From positions 226,984,501-227,048,500 of the forward strand of contig NC_092338.1 of the NCBI RefSeq assembly GCF_046630445.1: DNA of 64,000 nt. The letters are read 5' to 3'. The notes beneath the pieces were generated by a model. The model did no database searches. It was not told the origin of the DNA and saw only the letters and a list, made by a program, of their open reading frames with translations. Below are positions 47,749 to 59,850 of this stretch, piece by piece. Both the position numbers and the translations under genes were made by a program. Position 1 is the first letter of the stretch. Each line of letters opens with the position of its first letter. Source of the stretch: Rutidosis leptorrhynchoides. Taxonomy: Eukaryota > Streptophyta > Magnoliopsida > Asterales > Asteraceae.

Positions 47749-48089
47749 CTAGAATTATCTTCACAACCATCTTGTATCAAATTTATTGTGTGCTATATTT
47801 CATGCTATATGTAAAATAAGCGGTATTGTAAGTTTGTAAAATATTGTGTAAAAGTTTGAACGCGAAATATTATTATAATCAGTTTTTCATATAGAATTGT
47901 AGTAGTTGAATTGTATATTAGCTACTAAGTATGAACTTAACGGGTAGGTACTACCCGAATTTAAACTTATAAAACGCTAATATGAAGAAAAAGCTTTTAT
48001 AAATGAGTTCATATTATGCTACGAAATACTATTAACTATACTTAATATTCTGTATGATTAACTTGTTCCATTTGACTATTTTGAAGGAA
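47749..48089 (+). other. Spacer before Gag, with internal PPT-like inverted repeat
   Basis: Noncoding. AACGGGTAGGTACTACCCG at 47939-47957 repeats the sequence found directly before the 3' LTR (AACGGGTAGGTAC, 52698-52710) and adds an inverted CTACCCG arm. The LARD-like element has the same block at 57003-57021 (minus). Confidence 0.75.
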
Positions 48090-48923
48090 ATGGCACCGAC
48101 TACTCGACACACCGTGAATATGAATGAAGAGGAATTCCGTACTTTTCTAGCTTCAAACATATCCGCAGTACAGGCTGCGCTACATACCAACAATAACCTT
48201 GGATCTAGCAGTACAGGAAATCGTGTAGGATGCACCTACAAAGAATTCACTGCCTGCAAACCTTTGGAATTTGATGGAACCGAAGGACCGATCGAATTGA
48301 AATGGTGGACCGAGAAGGTCGAATCGGTGTTTGCCATAAGTAAGTGTACTGAAGAGGACAAAGTGAAGTACGCTACGCATACCTTCACAGGTTTTGCGTT
48401 AACATGGTGGAATACCTATCTAGAGCAAGTGGGACAAGATGATTCTTATGCACTACCGTGGTCAGCATTCAAGCACTTGATGAACGAGAAGTACCGTCCC
48501 AGAACCGAGGTTAATAAGCTCAAGACAGAACTTAGAGGGTTATGAACCCAAGGATTTGATATTACCACGTACGAAATACGATTCACAGAATTGTGCCTAT
48601 TGTGTCCGGGAGCGTTCGAAGATAAGGAAGAGAAGATCGACGCGTTTGTGAAAGGATTACCGGAAAGAATCCAAGAAGATATAATTTCACACGAGCCCGC
48701 CTCCATACAACAGGCATGTAGAATGGCTCACAAACTAGTGAACCAGATTGAGGAAAGAATTAAAGAACAGACGGCGGAAGAGGCCAATGTGAAGCAAGTT
48801 AAAAGAAAGTGGGAGGAAAACGGTGATAAGAATCACCAATACAACAACAACAGTAATTACAATAATAATCGCAACAATTATCCCAACAGTCGCAACATCA
48901 ATCGCAACTACAACAAACGGCCC

Positions 48924-48960
<37 letters not shown>

Positions 48961-49320
48961 TCAACTACAACAATCATCCCAACAACAATAACAACCGCAA
49001 CAACAACAACAATCAGAAGCAGCTATGCCAAAGGTGTGAAAAGTATCACTCGGAGTTCTGCACCAAATTTGGCAACAAGTGTAAAAGAAATGGTCATAGC
49101 GCGGTGAAGTGTGAGGTCTACGGACCAGGGGTTAATAGAACGAAAGGAACAAATGGTGTCGGAACGAGTAATGGCGGAGCAAGTAGTGTCAGAGCAAGTT
49201 ATGCCAATGTAGTTTGTTATAAATGTGGAAAACCGGGCCACATTATTAGAAATTGCCCGAACCAGGAGAACACGAATGGACAAGGCCGCGGAAGAGTTTT
49301 CAATATTAATGCAGCAGAGT
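48090..49320 (+). pseudogene. Gag of the Tekay-like chromovirus, one stop
   Basis: ATG at 48090 begins MAPTTRHTVNMNEEEFR. Capsid: CTYKEFTACKPLEFDGTEGP, ELKWWTEKVESVFAIS, WWNTYLEQVG, WSAFKHLMNEKYRPR. TGA at 48543-48545 stands where Trp is expected (TGG to TGA). The frame continues through [13 protein letters not shown] and [11 protein letters not shown] long Asn-rich tract from CAA/AAC repeats (about 48838-49015) follows, then a variant knuckle [12 protein letters not shown] and a canonical [14 protein letters not shown] at about 49216-49257. Gag and Pol are in one frame with no stop between, as in related elements. The intact protein would form the particle and bind RNA. Confidence 0.92.
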
Positions 49321-51385
49321 TACAGGAAGACCCGGAGCTTGTTACGGGTACGTTTCTTATTGACAATAAATCTGCTTACGTTTTATTTGATTCGGGTGCG
49401 GATAGAAGCTATATGAGTAGAGATTTTTGTGCTAAAGTAAGTTGTCCATTGATGCCTTTGGATAGTAAATTTTTACTCGAATTAGCAAATGGTAAATTAA
49501 TTTCAGCAGATAATATATGTCGGAATCGAGAAATTAAACTGGTTAGCGAAACATTTAAGATTGATTTGATACCAGTAGAGTTAGGGAGTTTTGATGTGAT
49601 TATCGGTATGGACTGGTTGAAAGAAGTGAAAGCAGAGATCGTTTGTTACAAAATTGCAATTCGCATTATACGAGAAAAAGGAAAACCCTTAATGGTATAC
49701 GGAGAAAAGGGCAACACGAAGCTACATCTTATTAGTAATTTGAAGGCACAAAAACTAATAAGAAAAGGTTGCTATGCTGTTCTAGCACACGTCGAGAAAG
49801 TACAAACTGAAGAAAAGAGCATCAATGATATTCCCATTGCAAAAGAATTCCCCGATGTATTTCCGAAAGAATTACCGGGACTACCTCCACATCGATCTGT
49901 TGAATTTCAAATAGATCTTGTATCAGGAGCTGCACCAATAGCTCGTGCTCCTTATAGACTCGCACCCAGCGAGATGAAAGAACTGCAAAGCCAACTGCAA
50001 GAACTATTAGAACGTGGTTTCATTCGACTAAGCACATCACCATGGGGAGCTCCTGTTTTGTTTGTCAAGAAGAAGGATGGTACATTTAGGTTGTGTATTG
50101 ACTACAGAGAGTTGAACAAACTTACCATCAAAAACCGTTATCCACTGCCGAGAATTGACGACTTATTTGATCAACTACAAGGCTCGTCGGTTTATTCGAA
50201 GATCGATTTACGTTCTGGATATTATCAAATGTGAGTAAAGGAGGATGATATTCCAAAAACTGCTTTTAGGACGCGTTATGGTCATTACGAGTTTATGGTT
50301 ATGCCGTTTGGATTGACTAACGCACCAGCTGTGTTCATGGACCTTATGAACCGAGTGTGTGGGCCATATCTTGACAAGTTTGTCATTGTTTTCATCGATG
50401 ACATACTTATTTACTCAAAGAATGATCAAGAGCACGAAGAACATTTGAGAAAAGTGCTAGAAGTATTGAGGAAAGAAAAACTGTACGCTAAGTTTTTAAA
50501 GTGTGCATTTTGGTTGGAAGAAGTTCAATTCCTCGGTCACATAGTGAACAAAGAAGGTATCCAGGTGGACCCGGCAAAGATCGAAACCGTTGAAAAGTGG
50601 GAAACCCCAAAAAATCCGAAGCATATACGTCAATTTTTAGGATTGGCTGGTTACTACAGAAGATTCATCCAAGATTTCTCCAAAATAGCAAAATCCTTGA
50701 CTGCATTAACGCATAAAGGGAAGAAATTTGAATGGAAGGATGAACAAGAGAAGGCGTTTCAATTATTGAAGAAAAAGCTAACTACGGCACCTATATTGTC
50801 ATTGCCTGAAGGGAATGATGATTTTGTGATTTATTGTGACGCATCAAAGCAAGGTCTCGGTTGTGTATTAATGCAACGGACGAAGGTGATTGCTTATGCG
50901 TCTAGACAATTGAAGATTCACGAGCAAAATTATACGACGCATGATTTGGAATTAGGCGCGGTTGTTTTTGCATTAAAGACTTGGAGGCACTACTTATATG
51001 GGGTCAAAAGTATTATATATACCGACCACAAAAGTCTTCAACACATATTTAATTAGAAACAACTGAATATGAGGCAGCGTAGGTGGATTGAATTGTTGAA
51101 TGATTACGACTTTGAGATTCGTTACCACCCGGGGAAGGAAAATGTGGTAGCCGACGCCTTGAGCAGAAAGGACAGAGAACCCATTAGAGCAAAATCTATG
51201 AATATAATGATTCACACTAACCTTACTACTCAAATAAAGGAGGCGCAACAAGGAGTTTTAAAAGAGGGAAATTTAAAGGATGAAATACCCAAGGGATCGG
51301 AGAAGCATCTTAATATTCGGGAAGACGGAACCCGGTATAGGGCTGAAAGAATTTGGGTACCAAAATTTGGAGATATGAGAGAAAT
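49321..51385 (+). pseudogene. Chromovirus protease, reverse transcriptase and RNase H, two stops
   Basis: Protease: [14 protein letters not shown] with DSG at 49389-49397, then VIIGMDWL. Reverse transcriptase: [62 protein letters not shown], a TGA at 50232-50234 (CGA to TGA), then [20 protein letters not shown], catalytic FIDD at 50391-50402, and [14 protein letters not shown]. RNase [17 protein letters not shown] and [11 protein letters not shown], a TAG at 51054-51056 (CAG to TAG), then [17 protein letters not shown] and DALSRK. All active sites are preserved. A frameshift near 51385 ends this segment. The chromoviral order of domains is complete. Confidence 0.93.
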
Positions 51386-52675
51386 GTACTTAGAGAAGCT
51401 CATAAAACTAGATACTCAATACATCCTGGAACGGGGAAGATGTACAAGGATCTTAAGAAACATTTTTGGTGGCCAGGTATGAAAGCTGATATTGCTAAAT
51501 ATGTAGGAGAATGTTTGACGTGTTCTAAGGTCAAAGCTGAACATCAGAAACCATCAGGTCTACTACAACAACCTGAAATCCCGGAATGGAAATGGGAAAA
51601 TATTACCATGGATTTCATTACTAAATTGCCAAGGACTGCAAGTGGTTATGATACTATTTGGGTAATAGTTGATCGTCTCACCAAGTCAGCACACTTCCTG
51701 CCAATAAGAGAAGATGACAAGATGGAGAAGTTAGCACGACTATATTTGAAGGAAGTCGTCTCTAGACATGGAATACCAATCTCTATTATCTCTGATAGGG
51801 ATCGCAGATTTATTTCAAGATTCTGGCAGACATTACAGCAAGCATTAGGAACTTGTCTAGATATGAGTACTGCCTATCATCCACAAACCGATGGGCAGAG
51901 CGAAAGGACGATACAAACGCTTGAAGACATGCTACGAGCATGTGTTATTGATTTCGGAAACAGTTGGGATCGACATATACCGTTAGCAGAATTTTCCTAC
52001 AACAACAGCTACCATTCAAGCATTGAGATGGCGCCGTTTGAAGCACTTTATGGTAGAAAGTGCAGGTCTCCGATTTGTTGGAGTGAAGTGGGGGATAGAC
52101 AGATTACGGGTCCGGAGATTATACAAGAAACTACCGAGAAGATCATCCAAATTCAACAACGGTTGAAAACCACCCAAAGTCGACAAAAGAGCTACGCTGA
52201 CATTAAAAGAAAAGATATAGAATTTGAAATTGGAGAGATGGTCATGCTTAAAGTTGCACCTTGGAAAGGCGTTGTTCGATTTGGCAAACGAGGGAAATTA
52301 AATCCAAGGTATATTGGACCATTCAAGATTATTGATCGTGTCGGACCAGTAGCTTATCGACTTGAGTTACCTCAACAACTCGTGACTGTACATAACACTT
52401 TCCACGTCTCAAATTTGAAGAAATGTTTTGCTAAAGAAGATCTCACTATTCCGTTGGACGAAATCCAAATCAATGAAAAACTTCAATTCATTGAAGAACC
52501 CGTCGAAATAATGGATCGTGAGGTTAAGAGACTTAAACAAAACAAGATACCGATTGTTAAGGTTTGATGGAATGCTCGCAGAGGACCCGAGTTCACCTGG
52601 GAGCGTGAAGATCAGATGAAGAAGAAATACCCGCATTTATTTCCAGAAGATACGTCAACACCTCCAACTGCTTAA
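51386..52675 (+). pseudogene. Chromovirus integrase with GPF module, one stop near the end
   Basis: The frame is +2 relative to the window. The zinc-binding part has [11 protein letters not shown]...CLTCSKVK. The catalytic triad is Asp 51611-51613 (MDFITKLP), Asp 51794-51796 (SDRDRRF) and Glu 51902-51904 (GQSERTIQ), with 35 residues between the last two. Then comes [13 protein letters not shown], the GPF module, and [17 protein letters not shown] at 52565-52567 replaces CGA in VKVRWN; the rest (GPEFTWEREDQMKKKYPHLF) continues to TAA at 52673-52675. That region is the expected place for the chromodomain, but only a short, weak match is present. It would insert the cDNA. Confidence 0.93.
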
Positions 52676-52710
52676 AATTTCGGGACGAAATTTATTTAAC
52701 GGGTAGGTAC
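52676..52710 (+). other. Polypurine/PPT block before the 3' LTR
   Basis: AATTTCGGGACGAAATTT then AACGGGTAGGTAC (52698-52710) ends directly at the LTR start TGTAGTG. The same block, slightly changed, precedes the LTR of the LARD-like element. Confidence 0.8.
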
Positions 52711-55700
52711 TGTAGTGACCCAAAATTTTCCATGTTTATATATATATTAAATGAAATTGTTATTTACATGATTAAGTGTTTCCAACATGTTAAGCAATCA
52801 AACTTGTTAAGACTTGATTAATTGAAGTAGGTTTCATATAGACAATTGACCACCCAAGTTGACCGGTGATTCGCGAACGTTAAAACTTGTAAAAACTATA
52901 CGATGACATATATATGGTTATATATATAGTTAACATGATTTTATTATAAGTATGTATCTCATTAGGTATTTTCACAATGAGTTATATACATAAAAATGAG
53001 ACTATTAATTTAAGAAACTCGAAAACGATATATATAACGATTATCGTTATAACAACGTCTTACTAGGTACATATGAATCATATTAAGATATTGATACACT
53101 TGGTTAATTATGTTAAATGATAAGTAAATATATTATTAAGTGTATTAACAATGAAATACATATGTAAAAATAAGACTACTAACTTAATGATTTCGAAACG
53201 AGACATATATGTAACGATTATCGTTGTAACGACATTTAACTGTATATATATCATACTAATATATATTATATATCATAATATCATGATAATATAACAATTT
53301 AACATCTCATTTGTTATATTAAACAATGGGTTAACAACATTCAACAAGATCGTTAACCTAAAGGTTTCAAAACAACATTTACATGTAACGACTAACAATG
53401 ACTTAACGACTCAGTTAAAATATATATACATGTAGTGTTTTAATATGTATTCATACACTTTTGAAATACTTCAAGCCACTTATCAAAATACTTCTACTAT
53501 ATATATAAAAATGCTTACAATTACATTCTCGTTCAGTTTCATCAACAATTCTACTCGTATGCACCCGTATTCGTACTCGTACAATACACAGCTTTTAGAT
53601 GTATGTACTATTGGTATATACACTCCAATGATCAGCTCTTAGCAGCCCATGTGATTCACCTAACACATGTGGGAACCATCATTTGGCAACTAGCATGAAA
53701 TATCTCATAAAATTACAAAAATATGAGTAATCATTCATGACTTATTTACATGAAAACAAAATTACATATCCTTTATAACTAATCCATACACCAACGACCA
53801 AAAACACCTACAAACACTTTCATTCTTCAATTTTCTTCATCTAATTGATCTCTCTCAAGTTCTATCTTCAAGTTCTAAGTGTTCTTCATAAATTCCAAAA
53901 GTTCTAGTTTCATAAAATCAAAAATACTTTCAAGTTTGCTAGCTCACTTCCAATCTTGTAAGGTGATCATCCAACCTCAAGAAATCTTTATTTCTTACAG
54001 TAGGTTATCATTCTAATACAAGGTAATAATCATATTCAAACTTTGGTTCAATTTCTATAACTATAACAATCTTATTTTAAGTGATGATCTTACTTGAACT
54101 TGTTTTCGTGTCATGATTCTGCTTCAAGAACTTCGAGCCATCCAAGGATCCGTTGAAGCTAGATTTATTTTTCTCTTTTCCAGTAGGTTTATCCAAGGAA
54201 CTTAAGGTAGTAATGATTTTCATAACATCATTCGATTCATACATAAAAAGCTATCATATTCGAAGTGGTAAACTTGTAATCACTAGAACATAGTTTAGTT
54301 AATTCTAAACTTGTTCGCAAATAAAAGTTAATCCTTCTAACTTGACTTTTAAAATCAACTAAACACATGTTCTATATCTATATGATATGCTAACTTAATG
54401 ATTTAAAACCTGGAAATACGAAAAACACCGTAAAACCGGATTTACGCCGTCGTAGTAACACCGCGGGCTGTTTTGGGTTAGTTAATTAAAAACTATGATA
54501 AACTTTGATTTAAAAGTTGTTATTCTGGGAAAATGATTTTTATTATGAACATGAAACTATATCCAAAAATTATGGTTAAACTCAAAGTGGAAGTATGTTT
54601 TCTAAAATGGTCATCTAGACGTCGTTCTTTCGACTGAAATGACTACCTTTACAAAAACGACTTGTAACTTATTTTTCCAACTATAAACCTATAATTTTTC
54701 TGTTTAGATTCAATATGAAACCATAGCAATTTGATTCACTCAAAACGGATTTAAAATGAAGAAGTTATGGGTAAAACAAGATTGGATAATTTTTCTCATT
54801 TTAGCTACGTGAAAATTGGTAACAAATCTATTCCAACCATGACTTAATCAACTTGTATTGTATATTATGTAATCTTGAGATACCATAGACACGTATACAA
54901 TGTTTCGACCTATCATGTCGACACATCTATATATATTTCGGAACAACCATAGACACTCTATATGTGAATGTTGGAGTTAGCTATACAGGGTTGAGGTTGA
55001 TTCCAAAATATATATAGTTTGAGTTGTGATCAATACTGAGATACGTATACACTGGGTCGTGGATTGATTCAAGATAATATTTATTGATTTATTTCTGTAC
55101 ATCTAACTGTGGACAACTAGTTGTAGGTTACTAACGAGGACAGCTGACTTAATAAACTTAAAACATCAAAATATATTAAAAGTGTTGTAAATATATTTTG
55201 AACATACTTTGATATATATGTATATATTGTTATAGGTTCGTGAATCAACCAGTGGCCAAGTCTTACTTCCCGACGAAGTAAAAATCTGTGAAAGTGAGTT
55301 ATAGTCCCACTTTTAAAATCTAATATTTTTGGGATGAGAATACATGCAGGTTTTATAAATAATTTACAAAATAGACACAAGTACGTGAAACTACATTCCA
55401 TGGTTGAATTATCAAAATCGAATATGCCCCTTTTTATTAAGTCTGGTAATCTAAGAATTAGGGAACAGACACCCTAATTGACGCGAATCCTAAAGATAGA
55501 TCAATTGGGCCTAACAAACCCCATCCAAAGTACCGGATGCTTTAGTACTTCAAAATTTATATCATATCCGAAGGGTGTCCCGGAATGATGGGGATATTCT
55601 TATATATGCATCTTGTTAATGTCAGTTACCAGGTGTTCACCATATGAATGATTTTTATCTCTATGTATGGGATGTGTATTGAAATATGAGATCTTGTGGT

Positions 55701-56126
55701 CTATTATTATGATTTGATATATATAGGTTAAACCTATAACTCACCAACATTTTTGTTGACGCTTTAAGCCTGTTTATTCTCAGGTGATTATTAAGAGCTT
55801 CCGCTGTCGCATACTTAAATAAGGACGAGATTTGGAGTCCATGATTGTATGATATTGTGTAAAAACTGCATTCAAGAAACTTATTTTGTTGTAACATATT
55901 TGTATTGTAAACCATTATGTAATGGTCGTGTGTAAACAGGATATTTTAGATTATCATTATTTGATAATCTACGTAAAGCTTTTTAAACCTTTATTGATGA
56001 AATAAAGGTTATTGTTTGTTTTAAAATGAATGCAGTCTTTGAAAAACGTCTCATATAGAGGTCAAAACCTCGCAACGAAATCAATTAATATGGAACATTT
56101 TTAATCAATAAGAACGGGACATTTCA
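52711..56126 (+). repeat. 3' LTR of the Tekay-like chromovirus
   Basis: 3,416 bp with TGTAGTGACCC and GGGACATTTCA ends, followed by CATAT. Close to the 5' LTR, with small differences including one 15-bp loss near 54707. No gene. Confidence 0.95.
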
Positions 56127-56131
56127 CATAT

Positions 56132-57257
56132 ATATCAAGGTTATAGTAAAGCTAGTCCGACTGAAAAGTCGAAGTTGACTTGCTGGAGCTGTGACAAATT
56201 TGGCTAATTTGAAAAGAGTTTCAATGTTATTTTCGGTAATAACAATGCCAAAGGAGCTAGCACAGACACGTGTTAAACGTTTACTCAGGTTCCGAGTGTT
56301 TTCAGGTGCATAATTGTATGCATAATTTTTCCTTCTGTAGATGAAGTGCGGGTGATTCATTCTCCCGATTGAGGTGTTTTCAAGAATCATGAAAGGTTTA
56401 AATCGTAGATTGTAATCGTTAAGATACAAATGAGGTTTAAGATGAAATCAAGTGGCAAACTTGAAGAATTATTTAGTTTCATATGTTATATTCAGTATTT
56501 TAATTCATTTTAATTGTCCAATATTATTCGTCCACAGTCGATAGTCTACAGTTAACAGTCCAATCATTCATATATAGTTTAATATATAATATTTGAATTA
56601 ATTAATACGTATCGTGACCCGATATTTAAAGTGCGTAAAATAAATAACAGAAATTAAATGACGATAAATAAAATTGAGAGAATATAAATTGCGATAAAAA
56701 AATGTAATCTGTTAGCTAGGAACAGTTAGCTAGGAACAGTTAGCATGGATTCTTACCAAAATTTCTCATAGTTAATTTGTTTGTTTCTAACAAATTTTAT
56801 TTTTGTCCAATGTTTTCTTCATTATGCTACTTGTTGGATTCTGATAGGTAAAAAAAATCCAAATATGAAGTTGAATGAAAATGGTTATTCTGTGGTGAAC
56901 GGATTCATATATCTGTGGATGTAAGTAGGATAGTAAATGACTGTTGAATCAGATTCAAAGAATGTACAGTGTAACTTATTAATGTGAAATCTAAATATTC
57001 CTCGGGTATTACCTACCCGTTAAAATATTTTCATCATTAATAGTTTGTACGAAAGAATTTTTAATTACAATCTTTATAAAAACATATATACACATATATT
57101 TTCTTCAGATGTAATACAGATTTAATGAGTTAATATAATATTAATCTCATTTGTTTTACCGTTAGAACTAGAATACATAATCTCTAAAACATTAGAGATT
57201 ACATAATCGTCATGTCGAACGAAGATAAATGATGTAGAACGTCATGTAGAATAATGA
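56132..57257 (-). other. Internal region of the LARD-like element right of the nested insertion
   Basis: Noncoding as far as I can see. A PPT-like block with inverted arms (CGGGTATTACCTACCCG, 57003-57019) matches the internal block of the chromovirus at 47939-47957. A minus-strand frame at 56124-56429 (101 codons) crosses the insertion border and has no motif. A tandem pair CAGTTAGCTAGGAA is near 56710. Confidence 0.65.
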
Positions 57258-57762
57258 TTATGCTCGAGGTACAGATTTTGATGTTGAAGCGCGTGTTGTT
57301 GATGGTACTGGTATTGATGTTGGTGGTACTGTTGGTGCCGTTGATGTTGCTGAAGCTGGTACGTTTTGCACCATATTTTTCAAGGCTACAATTTGGGCGC
57401 GTAGTTCGTTGACTTATTCCTCCGGGATGATTGTTGGTAAGAACGGGCGAATGAATAAGGTTTAGAATCTGAGTTATGATATAGTCGTGGCGAGATATTC
57501 AGGAAATGAGGGTGAAAATGGTGTTACGAACAGGTTCGCCGGTAAGTGCTTCAGGTTCTTCATCAAGAGGTGAATTCGGTTAGTAGAAGAGATCACCTTC
57601 TGCGCGCTTCCATTGATTAAGTCGACTACGAACCCATCAGATGAATTGGGGATGGATGATTGGTTGATTCATTCTGGTGACACTACTTTCGGAGCTTTGG
57701 TGAAACTCCATATCGGAATAGCTGTCAGAATCCGAGGAATTCGAACTAGTTGAGGGATTCAT
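57258..57762 (-). pseudogene. Accessory ORF remnant of the LARD-like element, disordered protein
   Basis: Minus-strand ATG at 57760-57762 begins MNPSTSSNSSDSDSYSDMEFHQSS (Ser/Asp-rich) and stops after 41 codons at 57637-57639. Beyond, in other frames, RNTIFTLIS and VNELRAQIVALKNMVQNV (a short heptad-like stretch) are followed by a low-complexity tail of Thr, Ser and Pro (SATSTAPTVPPTSIPVPSTT) ending at TAA 57258-57260. This looks like one ORF of about 165 codons broken by frameshifts. Similar short ORFs occur upstream of Gag in composite Ty3 elements, by my recollection. Function is unknown. Confidence 0.5.
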
Positions 57763-58132
57763 CTCGTACGATCGGATGAAAGATTTTTGATAAGAAATTG
57801 ATTATAGGATGTAGATTAGTACCCTGCAATACATAATTTACATATGCATATATAATACTAAAGTCCCATAAGTTACGGAGGAATCTACGGAAGCTGTCAA
57901 GCAAAGGTAACAATAACAGATACGCTAAGATATGAATTTATCTATACACTGTCTATGCAATAGAGGCAGTAAGACGTGTCTAGACTTTAAGGATGATAAG
58001 AAATTAATTTTCGACACTAAATGATAAGCGAAACTTTTGACATGCAGACACGGTCGAAGTCCAGACCTACTAATGCATCTAATCAACTATCAGTTAGACA
58101 CACTAATGCAAGACCTGGTTCGCTAAGACCAC

Positions 58133-58147
58133 CGCTCTGATACCAAC
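58133..58147 (-). other. tRNA primer-binding site of the LARD-like element
   Basis: On the minus strand this is GTTGGTATCAGAGCG, a perfect match to the plant initiator-Met primer site, directly inside the LTR end at 58148. Confidence 0.9.
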
Positions 58148-59408
58148 TAAAATGACCTGTCCTAATCCATCTAAACGAAATCCATATCAATTATAAATGA
58201 TTCACAATAGTGGATTACATCGCGATGTACTTGACCTCTATATGATACATTTTTCAAACATTGCATTTGTTTTCTTTTTAAAAGACAAACTTTCATTTCA
58301 TCGAAAGTTGACAGGCATGCATCCCATTTCATAATATATCAAACTATCAATGACTTAATAATAATCTTGATGAACTCAATGACTCGAATGCAACGTCTTT
58401 TGAAATATGCCATGAATGACTCCAAATAATATCTCTAGAATGAGCTAATACACAGCGGAAGATTTCTTTCATACCTGAGAATAAACATGCTTTCAAGTGT
58501 CAACCAAAAGGTTGGTGAGTTCATAGGTTTATCATAAAATAATAAAATTCATCATTTTGATAGACCACCAGATTTAAATGCTGCATGGTACAAATGGGCC
58601 CGAATCCTATACCCACCTATAATGTACATGCGATATCTTTCAAATACAGTACACTTTTCTCGTGTACGAAACCATTTTCATAAATCTTAGTAACCGTACA
58701 CATATCTCGTGTACAAAATATCATACACAAAACCTGTGTATAAAATCATTCTCTCGATACATAACATTCACTTTTCTTTCATAGCTTGGCTTGGTAACCG
58801 ACCTTAACACATATTGCGCATAATAATATCCCCAAAATGGAACATCTCGTCTGTATAATAATCATATAAACTTCAAAGTACTAAACACCACGCCCACTAG
58901 CCCTTCTGTCTAGTGAACATTCTGGGTGGGGGTGTTAAACCCGGTAGCTACCTTTAGGATTCGTGTCAATTAGGCGTACACTAATTCTCAAAATTAGTGA
59001 TGTTCCCTAATTCTTAGGTTACCAAGCAATAATAATCAGGGGAAAAATATTCATATCAATTGTGACAATTATCACGTCCACATAATTCAATGGTGGCAAT
59101 TATCACGTCCACATAATTCATTCGAGAAATGTTTTGCTTCTGACTATCTCGTCAAACATTTATGAGAGCATTTCATGTATTCGCAGTTCAAAATGTATTT
59201 CAAAAGCATTTAATAAAGCAGTTGTAAAAGTAGCGCATGTATTCTCAGTCCCAAAAATGTAAAGAGTAAAAGGGAATCAAATGAACTCACTATACTGTAT
59301 TTTGTAGTAAAAATACATATGACGACATTAAACAAGTGTAGAGTTGGCCTCGGATTCGCGAACCTATATCAAGTATATATATTAACATATTGTAATATTA
59401 ATCAACTA

Positions 59409-59412
<4 letters not shown>

Positions 59413-59490
<78 letters not shown>
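59413..59490. repeat. (TA)n microsatellite
   Basis: About 78 bp of TA; the other LTR has only about 20 bp here (38043-38062). Confidence 0.95.
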
Positions 59491-59494
<4 letters not shown>

Positions 59495-59719
59495 AATATA
59501 TATAGATTAATATCTTTATATATAGTTATATTAATCCTTATTATTTGTTATAATACTTATATGATATATATATTTTAAAAATGTGATATTAATATAAATA
59601 ATATTATGTTAGATAACATATTTAAAATCTAATATTAGTATACTTATGATATATGTAATAAATATATATTTTTATACATATATCTTTTGTTTGTAAAAAT
59701 AATAATTCTAATAATAATT

Positions 59720-59779
59720 AGATAATAATAATAATAATAAGAATAAGAATAATAATAATAATTAGATTTGAAAATGATG

Positions 59780-59840
<61 letters not shown>

Positions 59841-59850
59841 TAATAATACC
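59720..59850. repeat. (TAA)n microsatellite, interrupted
   Basis: Two blocks of TAA units separated by TTAGATTTGAAAATGATG; follows the tRNA-like sequence at 59890 when read on the minus strand. Confidence 0.9.

Larger units (their letters stand above)
42461..56126 (+). mobile_element. Complete Tekay-like Ty3 chromovirus carrying two extra ORFs, target-site duplication CATAT
   Basis: LTRs at 42461-45885 (3,425 bp) and 52711-56126 (3,416 bp) both start TGTAGTGACCC and end GGGACATTTCA. CATAT is at 42456-42460 and 56127-56131. Internal order: primer sites (45886, 46122), acidic ORF (46331), F-box ORF (47065), PPT-like block (47939), Gag-Pol (48090-52675), polypurine block, LTR. The first 280 bp of the LTRs differ at five sites. 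Long LTRs, the initiator-Met primer site and a GPF-type integrase tail fit the Tekay/Del lineage. All four pol stops are transitions, so the copy is young but dead. Confidence 0.95.

Noticed and set aside
48735..48977. Minus-strand poly-valine frame and plus-strand poly-threonine frame
   Set aside because: Both are shadows of the CAA/AAC repeat that encodes the Asn-rich tract of Gag.
52568..52675. Full chromodomain at the integrase C-terminus
   Set aside because: Only GPEFTWEREDQMKKKYP remains in a short tail; the spacing is too short for a complete chromodomain fold to be claimed.
55117..55401. Minus-strand frame conserved in all three Tekay-like LTR copies (also 44876-45139 and 23070-23285)
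   Set aside because: The frame recurs because the LTRs are copies of one repeat. It has no motif, differs in length between copies and is antisense to the LTR promoter.
57637..57762. Possible intact 41-codon peptide gene in the LARD
   Set aside because: The same composition continues in other frames up to 57258, so it is better read as the start of a broken longer ORF.
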